Below the pieces are notes generated by a model. That model was not told the DNA's origin, did no database searches, and saw only the letters and a list, made by a program, of their open reading frames with translations. 64,000 nt of DNA, taken from contig NZ_JAPEPI010000001.1 in NCBI RefSeq assembly GCF_026340305.1, forward strand, positions 2,604,001 through 2,668,000, given 5' to 3'. A program made the translations under genes and the position numbers. The DNA is from Streptomyces sp. NBC_01381 (GTDB lineage Bacteria; Actinomycetota; Actinomycetes; Streptomycetales; Streptomycetaceae). This document shows positions 34,816 to 43,462 of the stretch, piece after piece. Position 1 is the first letter of the stretch; each line of letters opens with the position of its first letter.

Positions 34816-34897
34816 CTACGGCCACCTCGCGGCCGGCGAAGCCGGAAGTGATTCGGGTAGGGGCGGGGTCGGGGAAAGATCCGCCGGAGGCAGAACC

Positions 34898-37507
34898 TCA
34901 GCCCACGCTCAGCAGCGCCCTCCCCACCTGCGGGAACACCCCCTTCGGATGGTCACGGAACAGCGGCTCCGTGCCGAACAGGACGACCCCTGAACCCGAA
35001 GCCGATGACCCGCTCACCACAGACGCCTGCCCCGCCGCATCCGCAGGACCACCCGCCCCGTCCACCGGCCGCCAATGCCCGGACAGCAGCGGATTCCCGT
35101 CCCCATAGGACTGCTCGACCCGCACCCCACTCCCCAACTCCGAGAACCACACGGGCGCGTACACGAACGAATGCGACGGCGCACCCCGGGTCAGCGGCCC
35201 GGCATTCACCACCCGCACCACACCATTCGCATCCCCGTTCCCGGAAACAGCCTTGGCGGCAAGCAACTTGGCATCGGAGTTCAGCGCGGCACCCTCCGCA
35301 CCGCGCCCGACGACCCCGCCGCCCCCGGCGATGAACCCGTCGAGCCCGTCCCGCGCCTCCGCGTTCAACTCCCCGTAGGAAAGCCCGGCCGAGACGAACA
35401 GCGCGTCCACGCCACCCGACTTCTCCCAGTCGAACCCCGCGTTCAGCACGGCGGTCGAAACCGGCACCACATCAAAGTTCATCTCCCGCAGAGCGAACAG
35501 CTCACCCGGCGTCACGGCCGCCGCGACCCGCGTGCGCCGCACCACCGACCCCGCCTTCGCCTTGGTCGCGTCGAACGCCACGTCGTACTTCTTCGCCGCG
35601 GCGAACGCCGCACCCCGCGCCTTCGACGAGAGGATCACGCTGCCGTCGTCACCCGCGGCACGCCGCACTGAAACCCCGCGCCCGAGCAGCCAGTTGAGCG
35701 CGGCCACCTCCCGCGCGTCGTCGAGCCGCAGCCGCAGATCCCCGCGCGACGCGACCCGCCCGACCCGCGAGGGCTCGTGAACGGCCCTGGCGGGGACGCC
35801 GTCGAGGCCGCCGCCCCGCACCGATTCGACCGTGGCGCCCCACAGCCGGCCGAGGCTCCATCCGGAGATGTCGTACATCGTCGACACCTTGTCGCTGATG
35901 TCCCGGCCGTCGGCGAGCATCACATTGGCCAGACCGCGCTTCGGCTGACGCATGTCGATGACGTACGAACCCTTGTCGTACGAGGTCCCGCCGAGCCGGA
36001 AGTCGCGCGTCGCACGCTCCACCCGCACGTCGTTGTCCAGCAGATGCCGCACCAGCCGCGAGGCCGCCGCCGCCGAGCGCTGGTCGCGCGACCCGGCCGG
36101 GATGACGTACGCACGCGGGAAGTCCGTGGTGTACACGTCCTCCGGGCCGATGCCCGGAACCCCGGGCACGGTCTCCGGCGACACCGGCACCTGTGTCGCA
36201 CCCGCGGCGCCCCGACGGAACGTCTCGATCTGGTCGGCTATCACCGAAGTGCGGTGCTCTTGCGTGTAGTTGAGCGTTGCCGACATCGCCGCTCCCGCGA
36301 TGTCCACGTTGATCGCCGACCGGCGCCGCAGCTCCGGCACCGGGAGGTCGTCGTACTCCTCGTTGTTGACGACCATCGGGAACTCGATGGTGTGCGCGGC
36401 GACCGCGCCGTGGAACGGCATGTACTGCGGGGTGAAGATCGGCGGCCAGTCGTCCCAGCCCTCCTCCTGGTCACGGAAGGGGATGACCGCGGGCTCCACG
36501 CCGTCCTTCTCGGGGGTGTAGCCGAGGCCGTTGACCGCGGCTTCCATGCCGAGCGCGTTGGCGTAGGTGTTCTTCAGGAAGAGGTCGTACTCGTAGTTCT
36601 CGCCGTGCGGCGGAGTCGTCGGCTCGATCAGTGTGCCGTTGACGTATCCGTGCAGGTCGATCATGACGGCCGGCTGCTTCGCGATGGCGATGTCCCGCAT
36701 CGCGCGGGCCTCGGGCTGCGACGCGGTGATGAAGTCGCGGTTGAGGTCGAAGCCGTTGGCGTTGGCGCGGGTGCCCGCGATACGGCCGTCGGGGTTGGCC
36801 GTGACGTTGAAGTAGAGGCGGTTGTGGGCCAGGAGGTCCTTCGACTTCCCGTCCTCGGCCTTCGCCAGCTTCTCGATGAGCTTGAGGGCCGCGTCCGTGC
36901 CCTCCCACTCATTGCCGTGGATGTTGTTGTTGATGAAGACCGGTGTCTTGTACGAGGACTTGACCGCCGGATCCTTGGCGGCGGCCTCCGGCGCGTTCTC
37001 GATGAGCTCGCGCATCCGCTCCTGGCGGGCGGCCTCCTTGGCCGACTCGGGCGCGGTGACGGTCACCAGGTAGAGCTGGTGGCCGCCGGCCGAGCGGCCC
37101 GCGATCTCCACGCTGACGCGGTCGCCGATGCCCTGGATGTCGTTCAGCTTCGGGGCTAGGGAGTGGTAGGGCGCAAGGCCCAGTTTTATCGACTTGTCGT
37201 CAGGGTTCGCGGGGGGTGGGGTCAGCTTCTGTTCGCGGGGGTAGCCGCGGTTCCTCGTGTCCGTGAGGCCGGTGCTGCCGCTCGCGTCGTCGAGCGCACG
37301 GTCGGCCGCGCTCGCCGGACCCTTGGCGGCCCGCTCGGTGCTGCTGAGCGGCGAGCCCTCGCGGTGGATGTCGCGGCCCGGACTCGGGTCGGCGGTCGCG
37401 CTGCCGGGTGCGAGCGTGGTGAAGACGAGGGCGCCCGCGGCGGCGAGCGTGGTGAGCAGGACGGGTCTGGACGGCCGGGATGGCCGGGATGGCCGGGATA
37501 TGCCCAT
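34898..37507 (-). CDS. Secreted M14 family zinc carboxypeptidase
   Basis: This 869-residue exported metallopeptidase has an N terminus with a short SRPSRPSRP repeat followed by a signal peptide ending SATADPS. The M14 domain carries the zinc ligands in IHGNEWEG (HxxE) and DLHGY, substrate residues in ANPDG and DLNRDF, and the catalytic Glu in HTIEFPM. A further 400 residues include a type 1 glutamine amidotransferase-like or DUF-type region. The start has CCGGAGG four bases upstream. It acts outside the cell on peptides or proteins. Confidence 0.92.
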   Translation of the reverse strand: MGISRPSRPSRPSRPVLLTTLAAAGALVFTTLAPGSATADPSPGRDIHREGSPLSSTERAAKGPASAADRALDDASGSTGLTDTRNRGYPREQKLTPPPANPDDKSIKLGLAPYHSLAPKLNDIQGIGDRVSVEIAGRSAGGHQLYLVTVTAPESAKEAARQERMRELIENAPEAAAKDPAVKSSYKTPVFINNNIHGNEWEGTDAALKLIEKLAKAEDGKSKDLLAHNRLYFNVTANPDGRIAGTRANANGFDLNRDFITASQPEARAMRDIAIAKQPAVMIDLHGYVNGTLIEPTTPPHGENYEYDLFLKNTYANALGMEAAVNGLGYTPEKDGVEPAVIPFRDQEEGWDDWPPIFTPQYMPFHGAVAAHTIEFPMVVNNEEYDDLPVPELRRRSAINVDIAGAAMSATLNYTQEHRTSVIADQIETFRRGAAGATQVPVSPETVPGVPGIGPEDVYTTDFPRAYVIPAGSRDQRSAAAASRLVRHLLDNDVRVERATRDFRLGGTSYDKGSYVIDMRQPKRGLANVMLADGRDISDKVSTMYDISGWSLGRLWGATVESVRGGGLDGVPARAVHEPSRVGRVASRGDLRLRLDDAREVAALNWLLGRGVSVRRAAGDDGSVILSSKARGAAFAAAKKYDVAFDATKAKAGSVVRRTRVAAAVTPGELFALREMNFDVVPVSTAVLNAGFDWEKSGGVDALFVSAGLSYGELNAEARDGLDGFIAGGGGVVGRGAEGAALNSDAKLLAAKAVSGNGDANGVVRVVNAGPLTRGAPSHSFVYAPVWFSELGSGVRVEQSYGDGNPLLSGHWRPVDGAGGPADAAGQASVVSGSSASGSGVVLFGTEPLFRDHPKGVFPQVGRALLSVG

Positions 37508-37607
37508 ACGTACCTCCGGAATCGGATCGATACGCGTGGTCTACCCTTTCAACCCCCGCACAACAAGAGGGCCTTGGGCCCCACGCGTCACTCCTGTGAC
37601 CGGCGGA

Positions 37608-37613
37608 TAGGCT
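37608..37613 (+). promoter_or_regulatory. -10 box of a probable leaderless EI24-protein transcript
   Basis: TAGGCT at 37608-37613 ends seven bases before ATG 37621. No ribosome-binding site is present. A -35 box is not evident at the usual distance. Confidence 0.4.
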
Positions 37614-37620
37614 GTGCCGC

Positions 37621-38421
37621 ATGCGTGATCTAGGACGGGGCTTCGGCTACTTGATGAAGGGCCAGCGCTGGGTCGCCCAGCATGGCAAGCAGTATGGAGT
37701 CGGCCTGTTGCCCGGCCTGATCACCCTGCTTCTCTACGCGGGGGCGCTCGTCGCGCTCGGCCTGTGGGGCGCGGACTTCGTCGACTGGGCGACGCCGTTC
37801 GCCGACGACTGGTCATCGCCGTGGGCCGGACTGTTCCGCGGCTTCCTGACCGCGCTGCTCTTCGCGCTCGCGCTGCTCCTCTCGGTGCTCACCTTCACGG
37901 CGGTCACCCTCCTCATCGGCCAGCCCTTCTACGAGTCGCTCTCCGAGAAGGTCGACATCTCCGTCTCCGGGTACGCCCCCGAGTCGGGCCTGCCGCTCTG
38001 GCGCGAACTGCTGATCTCGGCGCGGGACAGCCTGCGCATCCTCGTGCGGGCACTGGTCTGGGGTGTCCTGCTCTTCGCCCTCGGCTTCATCCCGGTCGTC
38101 GGCCAGACCGTGATCCCGGTGGTCGGCTTCTGCGTGACGGGCTTCTTCCTGGTCGAGGAGCTGACGGGCGTTGCACTGCAGCGGCGGGGCGTCGAACTCC
38201 GCGAGCGGCTCGCGCTGTTGCGCGGCCACAAGCAGCTGGCCTGGGGCTTCGGCACCCCGCTCGCTGTCGCCTTCCTGGTGCCGTTCGTCGCGGTGTTCCT
38301 GATGCCGGGGGCGGTCGCGGGAGCGACGCTGATGGCGCGGGAACTGGTGGGGGAAGACACCGCTGACACCGCTCCCGCGGCGGACGACCCGGAACCGGAA
38401 CCTACCGCCGGGCGTTCATAG
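37621..38421 (+). CDS. EI24-domain membrane protein (CysZ-like)
   Basis: This 266-residue protein has four to five long hydrophobic helices (for example GVGLLPGLITLLLYAGALVA and FLTALLFALALLLSVLTFTA). The conserved IGQPFYESLSEKVD and GFIPVVGQTVIPVVGF segments fit the EI24 family. Bacterial relatives include the sulfate channel CysZ, though no sulfur genes are adjacent here. Start by leaderless logic (see TAGGCT). Its 3' end overlaps the convergent pyroglutamyl-peptidase-like gene by 20 bp. Confidence 0.88.
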   Translation: MRDLGRGFGYLMKGQRWVAQHGKQYGVGLLPGLITLLLYAGALVALGLWGADFVDWATPFADDWSSPWAGLFRGFLTALLFALALLLSVLTFTAVTLLIGQPFYESLSEKVDISVSGYAPESGLPLWRELLISARDSLRILVRALVWGVLLFALGFIPVVGQTVIPVVGFCVTGFFLVEELTGVALQRRGVELRERLALLRGHKQLAWGFGTPLAVAFLVPFVAVFLMPGAVAGATLMARELVGEDTADTAPAADDPEPEPTAGRS

Positions 38422-39718
38422 CGGCCGTCAGGATCTGCCGTACCTGCGCGATGATGTCGAGCCGGTTGCGGACGAACTCGGGATCGGTGACCTTGCCGGT
38501 CGCCGGGTCCGTGTTGCCGGCGCCGAACTGCAGCACCGGCGTGTGCACATGGCCGCCCGGCAGGCTCTCGTGCAGCCCGAGGCGGTCGCGGAGCAGCGTC
38601 GCCCGGTAGGCGATCTCGTTCGAGAGGTAGTTCCCGCCGCCGCCCTCCCGCGCCGTAGAACCCGCGGTGGGCCCGTCGGGGCGGACCACGGGATCGGTGC
38701 CGCCCGCCGGGATCTCGGTCACCGAAGTGTTGTCGTACACGGGGAAGCGGCCCGTCGCACCGTTCACGATCTCCTTGTACGGGAGGGTCGTCGACGTCCA
38801 CTGGGGCTGTGTGGCCGGGTCGGTGACCGGGATCGTCTCCGTGCGGGAGAGGGTCTCGTTGTCGGGGAATCCGCCGCGCCAGGCCCCGTTGGTCCGCTCG
38901 ATGTCGAAGCGGCCGACGCGGCCCTGGCTGATGGTGGTGAACAGGTCGACGCGCGGCAGCTTGTCGCGCAGCACCCGCTCGACCGTGCCGTCCGCGAAGT
39001 CCTGCCAGCGGACGGGGAAGACGGTGGTCTCGACGCGGGCGGGGCCGTCGGCGGTGTCGATGACGGTGCCGTCCAGGGCGAGCGCGGTGGCGCCCGACGG
39101 GTTGCTGATGCGGACGTCCCGGTCGAGCGTGAAGGGGTCGAAGCCGGTGACGAGGATCCGCTTGATGCGGTGACCCGCGGCGTCCTTCTTCGGATGGCTC
39201 GGGTGGCGGATGGAGTCCTGGCCGCGCGATGTGGTCTCCAGGGCCCGTATGAGAGCCGCCTGCCGGTCCTTGTCCACCCCGAAGTCGTGCTCCGCGCCCG
39301 ACCATTGGCGAAGCTCCCGTGTCATCGCGATGCGGGCCCAGTACAGCGGCCGGTCGTCGTCCCTGCTCAGGTCGCCGGCCGCGGGGCCCCGGTCCTGTGC
39401 CCGGTCGACGGCACGCTTCCACAGCGCGGAACCCTGACGTACGACGATGCGCTCGGCCTCGCCGTACGACTGCGCACGGTCGAGCGCGCGGGCGAACTGG
39501 GGTGCCACGGCGTCGAATCCGCTGCGCCGCAGGATCTCCTGCGGGGCGGCGCGGTCGAGCCGCTGCTCCTCGACCGAGGCCGAGGCGGTCTTTTCGGCGG
39601 TGGCTGTGGTGGATGCCGCCGCGGGTGCGGTCGTGGCGGCGAGCAGCAGTGCGGTGCCGACCGCGGTGAGCCGGGGGAGCGCGGGGCTCTTGGGGAGGTG
39701 GGGAGGCTTGAGTGACAC
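38402..39718 (-). CDS. Secreted pyroglutamyl-peptidase-like protein with Cys-to-Ser active site
   Basis: This 438-residue protein has a signal peptide (cleavage near APAAASTT), about 150 helical residues and a C-terminal peptidase C15-like domain beginning ILVTGFDPF. The Glu segment (GRVGRFDIERTN, Glu274) and a His segment (GHVHTPVL, His392) are present. The nucleophile segment, normally YLCN, reads NYLSNEIAY, so Ser366 replaces Cys. The enzyme may be inactive, a serine variant, or a non-peptidase. The gene is monocistronic. Confidence 0.75.
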   Translation of the reverse strand: MSLKPPHLPKSPALPRLTAVGTALLLAATTAPAAASTTATAEKTASASVEEQRLDRAAPQEILRRSGFDAVAPQFARALDRAQSYGEAERIVVRQGSALWKRAVDRAQDRGPAAGDLSRDDDRPLYWARIAMTRELRQWSGAEHDFGVDKDRQAALIRALETTSRGQDSIRHPSHPKKDAAGHRIKRILVTGFDPFTLDRDVRISNPSGATALALDGTVIDTADGPARVETTVFPVRWQDFADGTVERVLRDKLPRVDLFTTISQGRVGRFDIERTNGAWRGGFPDNETLSRTETIPVTDPATQPQWTSTTLPYKEIVNGATGRFPVYDNTSVTEIPAGGTDPVVRPDGPTAGSTAREGGGGNYLSNEIAYRATLLRDRLGLHESLPGGHVHTPVLQFGAGNTDPATGKVTDPEFVRNRLDIIAQVRQILTAAMNARR

Positions 39719-39778
39719 GGGAGTCCTTCCGTGGCCGGTGGGGGTGGAGGCAGTATTCCGGCAGGAAAGGCGCCGCGG

Positions 39779-40690
39779 CTACAGCTTCTCGGTCTTCTCG
39801 GCGGCGTGATCCGCGAGGACCTCCTCGATGACGTGCCGCGCGGTGCTCGCGATCGTCTCGTTCCTCGTCCGGTAGTACGGCAGCTCGATGAGCGCGATCG
39901 ACAGGGCCCAGCCGCGCCCCCGCGCCCAGGTCGCGTCGTCGACGTCCAGGGCGGCGCGGAACTCCTTGCGCGCCTCGCCCGTCAACAGGCTCCACGCCGT
40001 GATCAGGTCGACGGCCGGTTCGCCGATGCCCATGCAGCCGAAGTCGATGACGGCGCTGAGGCGTCCGCCCGTGGTGAGCAGATTCCCCGGCTGCAGGTCG
40101 GCGTGGACCCAGACGGGCGGGCCCGCCCACTCGGGGGCGCGCAAGGCGGCGTCCCAGGCGGCGGCCGCCGCGCCGGTGTCGATGACGCCGTCCAGTTGGG
40201 CGATGGCGTCGCGGGTGTCCCGGTCGCGCGGGGCGAGCGGGCCGGGGCGGTACGCGGTGGGCAGGCCGGTGGGCTCGACCCGGTGCAGCGCGGTCACGAA
40301 CCGCGCCAAGTCCGCCGCGAGCAGCTTCGGTTCGGCGACGCCGCCGATGAGCGGATTCGCCCCGTCGAGCCAGCGGTAGACGTACCAGGGCCAGGGGTAG
40401 CCGTCCCCGGGCTCGCCCTTCCCCAGCGGCGCGGGCACGGCGAAGGGGACCCGCTCGGCGAGCCGCGGCAGGTGCTCTACCTCGGTCCGTACGTCGTCGA
40501 CGCCTCCCGCGACGCGGGGGAGCCGCACCGCCATGTCGTCGCCGATGCGGTAGATCGCGTTTACGGTGCCGTTCGACTCGACGGGCGTGACGGTGAGCGA
40601 GGCCCACCGCGGGAACTGCGCGGCGAGCAACCGCCGTACGAGCGCCGCGTCGATGTCGGCTTCGTCGGCGTGCATCTTGGCCGGGGGCAT
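39779..40690 (-). CDS. Aminoglycoside phosphotransferase-family kinase
   Basis: This 303-residue APH/choline-kinase-fold protein has the catalytic loop WVHADLQPGNLL (HxDxxxxN) and the metal-binding AVIDFGCMGIGEP. The family includes antibiotic and small-metabolite kinases, and chromosomal copies in Streptomyces usually have unknown substrates. ATG 40690 is preferred because GAAGG lies eight bases upstream. The longer GTG form from 40759 would overlap the upstream gene and include a short duplicated sequence (GGACAGCGCGTC twice). Confidence 0.85.
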   Translation of the reverse strand: MPPAKMHADEADIDAALVRRLLAAQFPRWASLTVTPVESNGTVNAIYRIGDDMAVRLPRVAGGVDDVRTEVEHLPRLAERVPFAVPAPLGKGEPGDGYPWPWYVYRWLDGANPLIGGVAEPKLLAADLARFVTALHRVEPTGLPTAYRPGPLAPRDRDTRDAIAQLDGVIDTGAAAAAWDAALRAPEWAGPPVWVHADLQPGNLLTTGGRLSAVIDFGCMGIGEPAVDLITAWSLLTGEARKEFRAALDVDDATWARGRGWALSIALIELPYYRTRNETIASTARHVIEEVLADHAAEKTEKL

Positions 40691-40748
40691 GGGGTGACCT
40701 TCGGGAGAAAGTACGGCGGACAGCGCGTCGGACAGCGCGTCGGACGAG

Positions 40749-41090
40749 TCACCACTCACGAGCGGCGATCAGCTCCTCCACGTCCGCGTCCGCGAAGCCG
40801 TACGCCGACGCCACGAAGGCGAAGTCCTCGCCTATCGCGTCCCGCGCGATCGTCTCGATCTCGCTGTCGGCGGCGACGAACTCCTCCTCCAGCGCGTTGA
40901 ACTCCTCCGTCGCCGCCGCCGTCAGGACGTACAGCGCGTCCAGGTCGGCGGGCCGCTCGGACTCGATCCGCGCGCAGAGCCCGAGCAGGATCGCCTTCCC
41001 CTTGTCGAGGAGGTGATCGGGGTAGTACGAGTCCCCGTAGAGCTCCCCCAGAAATCCGTGCCCGACCACCTGCTGGTTGCTGACCGGCAT
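40749..41090 (-). CDS. DUF5713 family protein
   Basis: This 113-residue acidic, mostly helical cytoplasmic protein has the DUF5713 pattern FLGELYGDSYYPDHLLDKGK near the N terminus and ATEEFNALEEEF in the middle. The role of the family is unknown. It begins 66 bp upstream of the FG-GAP gene end and precedes the phosphotransferase gene in the same direction, so the two could be co-transcribed. Confidence 0.82.
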   Translation of the reverse strand: MPVSNQQVVGHGFLGELYGDSYYPDHLLDKGKAILLGLCARIESERPADLDALYVLTAAATEEFNALEEEFVAADSEIETIARDAIGEDFAFVASAYGFADADVEELIAAREW

Positions 41091-41156
41091 GACGATCCCC
41101 CCTGCCTTCCTCGTTCCGTGCTTCGATGATGCACGCCCCCACTGACAACGCCCGCT

Positions 41157-42632
41157 TCACCCCGAAGCGATCTGCCCCGCGGAGAAGGTGATCCCCTCGG
41201 TCCCGGAGTCGCCGCGGCTGATCCACCAGCGGGCCGGGACGTTCTTGCGGGACCAGGTCAGGACGAGCTCGGCGGATGCGCCGCCGAAGGCGCCCGCCGT
41301 GAAGATGCCGATCCGGCGGTCATAGGGCTTCAGCGTCTTCCCGGCGTACCGCTTCGGCCCGTTGATGCGCACGCTGTGCCGGTCGGTGCCCGAGAGGCCG
41401 CCGTCGCGGCCGTGCAGGACGACGACGCCCTTCAGGTCCTTGGCGAGGATCGCGTCCATGTCCGTGCCGTACTTGGTGATCAGGTCGTCCTTGCCGTCAC
41501 CGTTCAGATCGGCCGCCTCCAACTGAAGGCCGAGCGCCTCCGATCCCCGGACGGTCTTGGTCACCGGGGCGCCATAACGCTCACGGGAGCCGTACGCGAC
41601 GACGATCGGGGCGAGGTCGTGCGGTGTGGCGGAACCGTCCACGGCCTCGTTGTTGCGGCTGCCGCTGTCCCCGACGGCGATGTCGCCGCGGCCGTCCCCG
41701 TCGAAGTCGCCGAGCGCGGTGGCACTGCCCAGGGGCAACCGGTGCTCGGCGGCCGGGAAGCGGCCCCCGCGGCCCCCGGCGGCGCCGCCGAGCAGCAGCA
41801 CCGCGGCGGTCTGCTCGCCGTCGCCTGACGGCTGGACGACCAGATCGGTCGCCGCGTCGCCGTTCACGTCACCGGCGGTGAGTTCGGCGATGTCGTCGTG
41901 GCAGCAGTCGCTCCCGGCCAGCCGCGACGGCACCCGCCAGTCGGTCGACGTACGGGCCGCGCCGCCGCCCCGCGTGAAGGGGCCGTACCGCACTTCGAGG
42001 CGGTCGTCCCGGGTGAGGGCGAGATCGGTGTGGCCGTCGCCGTCGAAGTCGCCCGGCTGTCCCGTGATGGAATCCGGTTCGGCCGCGGTGGCCAGCGGGG
42101 TCGGGTCGGCGGCGGGGTCAGGTCCTTCGGGGCCGCCCCAGACGATGTACTGCCCGATGGTCGGCTGCGGCGTGCCGGGCGCCGCCGGATCCGACGGGCC
42201 GGGCGTCGCCGGATCGGTGGCCGCCTCGCTGAACAGGCCGACCAGGTCCGCGAATCCGTCCCCGTCGAGGTCGCCCGTCCGGACGGTTCCGCTGGGCGAG
42301 AACCGGGAGCCGGGTCCCGTGACGGCCGTGCGCGCGGCGGGATCGAGACCGTCGCGGGAGCCGTAGACCACGGTCAGCCTGCTCTTCTTCTCGTACGTCA
42401 CCGGGAGCACCAGGTCGCCGTGCCCGTCCCCGTTGACGTCCGACGGCAGCTCGCTGCCCTTGCCGCGCGGCACGTCCGCCGTCGCGGGCTTCCAGGCGGG
42501 CAGCGAGAGGTCCCGCTTCCCCGGCTTCGGCCGCGCGGAGTCCTCGGAGCGCTCGTCGCCGGCCGCGCAGGCCGTGGCGAGGAGCCCGCAGCAGAGGAGT
42601 ACGGCGGAGGCACGGAGCACACGTCGGGTCAT
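41157..42632 (-). CDS. FG-GAP/VCBS repeat lipoprotein
   Basis: This 491-residue exported protein has a lipobox-like LLATAC at about residue 22, so it is likely anchored to the outer face of the membrane. At least six calcium-binding repeat motifs occur (DVNGDGHGDLV, DLDGDGFADLV, DFDGDGHTDLA, DVNGDAATDLV, DFDGDGRGDIA, DLNGDGKDDLI), which predicts an integrin-alpha-like beta-propeller. Such proteins bind ligands or surfaces. No enzymatic domain is visible. Confidence 0.88.
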   Translation of the reverse strand: MTRRVLRASAVLLCCGLLATACAAGDERSEDSARPKPGKRDLSLPAWKPATADVPRGKGSELPSDVNGDGHGDLVLPVTYEKKSRLTVVYGSRDGLDPAARTAVTGPGSRFSPSGTVRTGDLDGDGFADLVGLFSEAATDPATPGPSDPAAPGTPQPTIGQYIVWGGPEGPDPAADPTPLATAAEPDSITGQPGDFDGDGHTDLALTRDDRLEVRYGPFTRGGGAARTSTDWRVPSRLAGSDCCHDDIAELTAGDVNGDAATDLVVQPSGDGEQTAAVLLLGGAAGGRGGRFPAAEHRLPLGSATALGDFDGDGRGDIAVGDSGSRNNEAVDGSATPHDLAPIVVAYGSRERYGAPVTKTVRGSEALGLQLEAADLNGDGKDDLITKYGTDMDAILAKDLKGVVVLHGRDGGLSGTDRHSVRINGPKRYAGKTLKPYDRRIGIFTAGAFGGASAELVLTWSRKNVPARWWISRGDSGTEGITFSAGQIASG

Positions 42633-42718
42633 GAGGCCTCACCTCACACCGGGGGAGCGGGGCGGCACCAGGGAATGATCACCTTCGTGCCAGGACCGTT
42701 ATGACTCTGCCTGCTGAC

Positions 42719-43294
42719 CTACGACGCATCCCCGCCGAGCAACCCCAGGAAATCCCTGAACGCCCCCGCCATGTCCACCGATTCGGGGTCCAGGAGCCAC
42801 TGGTACTGGAGCCCGTCCATCACCGCGACCAGCAGCGGTGCCGCCGCCTCCGGGGTGAGGCCGCCGGGCAGCCGGTCCCCGTACTCGGCGCGCAGCACGT
42901 CCGCGAACTTCTCGCGCACCGAGCCGTACCGCCCGGTGAAGTACTCGCGCGCCGGATGCCCGTCCGTCACGCTCTCGCCGAGCAGCGCGGAGAAGGTCTG
43001 GATGATGCCGGGGCGCATCGCGTTGTACTCGACGAGCGAGCCGAGCAGATCGAGGCGGATCGCGCTCGTCGGCACCGCGTCCCACTGGTCGCGGGCCTCC
43101 AGGACGGCGACGAGCAGCGCCTCTTTCGTGGGGAAGTAGTGCAGCAGGCCCTGCTGGGTGAGGCCGACCCGCTCGGCGACGGCGCCGAGGGTCGCGCCGC
43201 GGTAGCCCCGCTCGGCGATCACCTCGAAGGCGGCCCGGAGGATCTCCGCACGCCGCTCCTCGCTCCTGGCCCTGCTCCTGGCCTTGGGCGCCAT
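42719..43294 (-). CDS. TetR/AcrR-family transcriptional regulator
   Basis: This 191-residue repressor has its helix-turn-helix at about residues 33-55 (ATLGAVAERVGLTQQGLLHY, then FPTKEALL). The ligand-binding half is helical. It is divergent from the family-3 glycoside hydrolase gene with 168 bp between the starts, where a CTACC-N8-GGTAG inverted repeat lies. It probably controls the hydrolase in response to a sugar or aglycone. Confidence 0.93.
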   Translation of the reverse strand: MAPKARSRARSEERRAEILRAAFEVIAERGYRGATLGAVAERVGLTQQGLLHYFPTKEALLVAVLEARDQWDAVPTSAIRLDLLGSLVEYNAMRPGIIQTFSALLGESVTDGHPAREYFTGRYGSVREKFADVLRAEYGDRLPGGLTPEAAAPLLVAVMDGLQYQWLLDPESVDMAGAFRDFLGLLGGDAS

Positions 43295-43391
43295 GGCACC
43301 TGCACCTGCCTCTTCGCGTTCCTGAGTCGCCTGCTCGCAGACCGTACGCCACCGTCATGCTCCCCCAAATGTAACGGCGGGATAACTAAAT

Positions 43392-43409
43392 CTACCGATC
43401 TACAGGTAG
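43392..43409. promoter_or_regulatory. Candidate TetR operator upstream of the beta-glucosidase gene
   Basis: The inverted repeat CTACC-GATCTACA-GGTAG lies 54 bp before the hydrolase start and about 100 bp before the TetR start. The surrounding AT-rich TAACTAAATCTACC stretch stands out in this GC-rich DNA. Confidence 0.45.
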
Positions 43410-43462
43410 CCGGTGCAGGATGAGGGAACGTACGGAACGGACTTCAACGAGGAGGTACCGCC

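Larger units (their letters stand above)
34513..34897. other. Repeat-rich intergenic region without a gene
   Basis: These 385 bp contain no believable ORF. They hold a 14-bp perfect hairpin (34543-34573), a second CCGCCGCTTCGCGGCG stem near 34677, the second copy of the dispersed repeat (34753-34815) and a partial copy of AAAGATCCGCCG near 34875. The region separates the carboxypeptidase 3' end from the serine-hydrolase start and looks like an accumulation of hairpin repeats. Confidence 0.6.

Noticed and set aside
37929..40607. 892-codon minus-strand frame
   Set aside because: It crosses three genes in a different frame and has Arg/Pro/Gly-rich composition without any domain.
39779..40690. 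Aminoglycoside resistance gene
   Set aside because: Only the general phosphotransferase fold is evident; nothing in the sequence or neighbourhood points to an antibiotic substrate.
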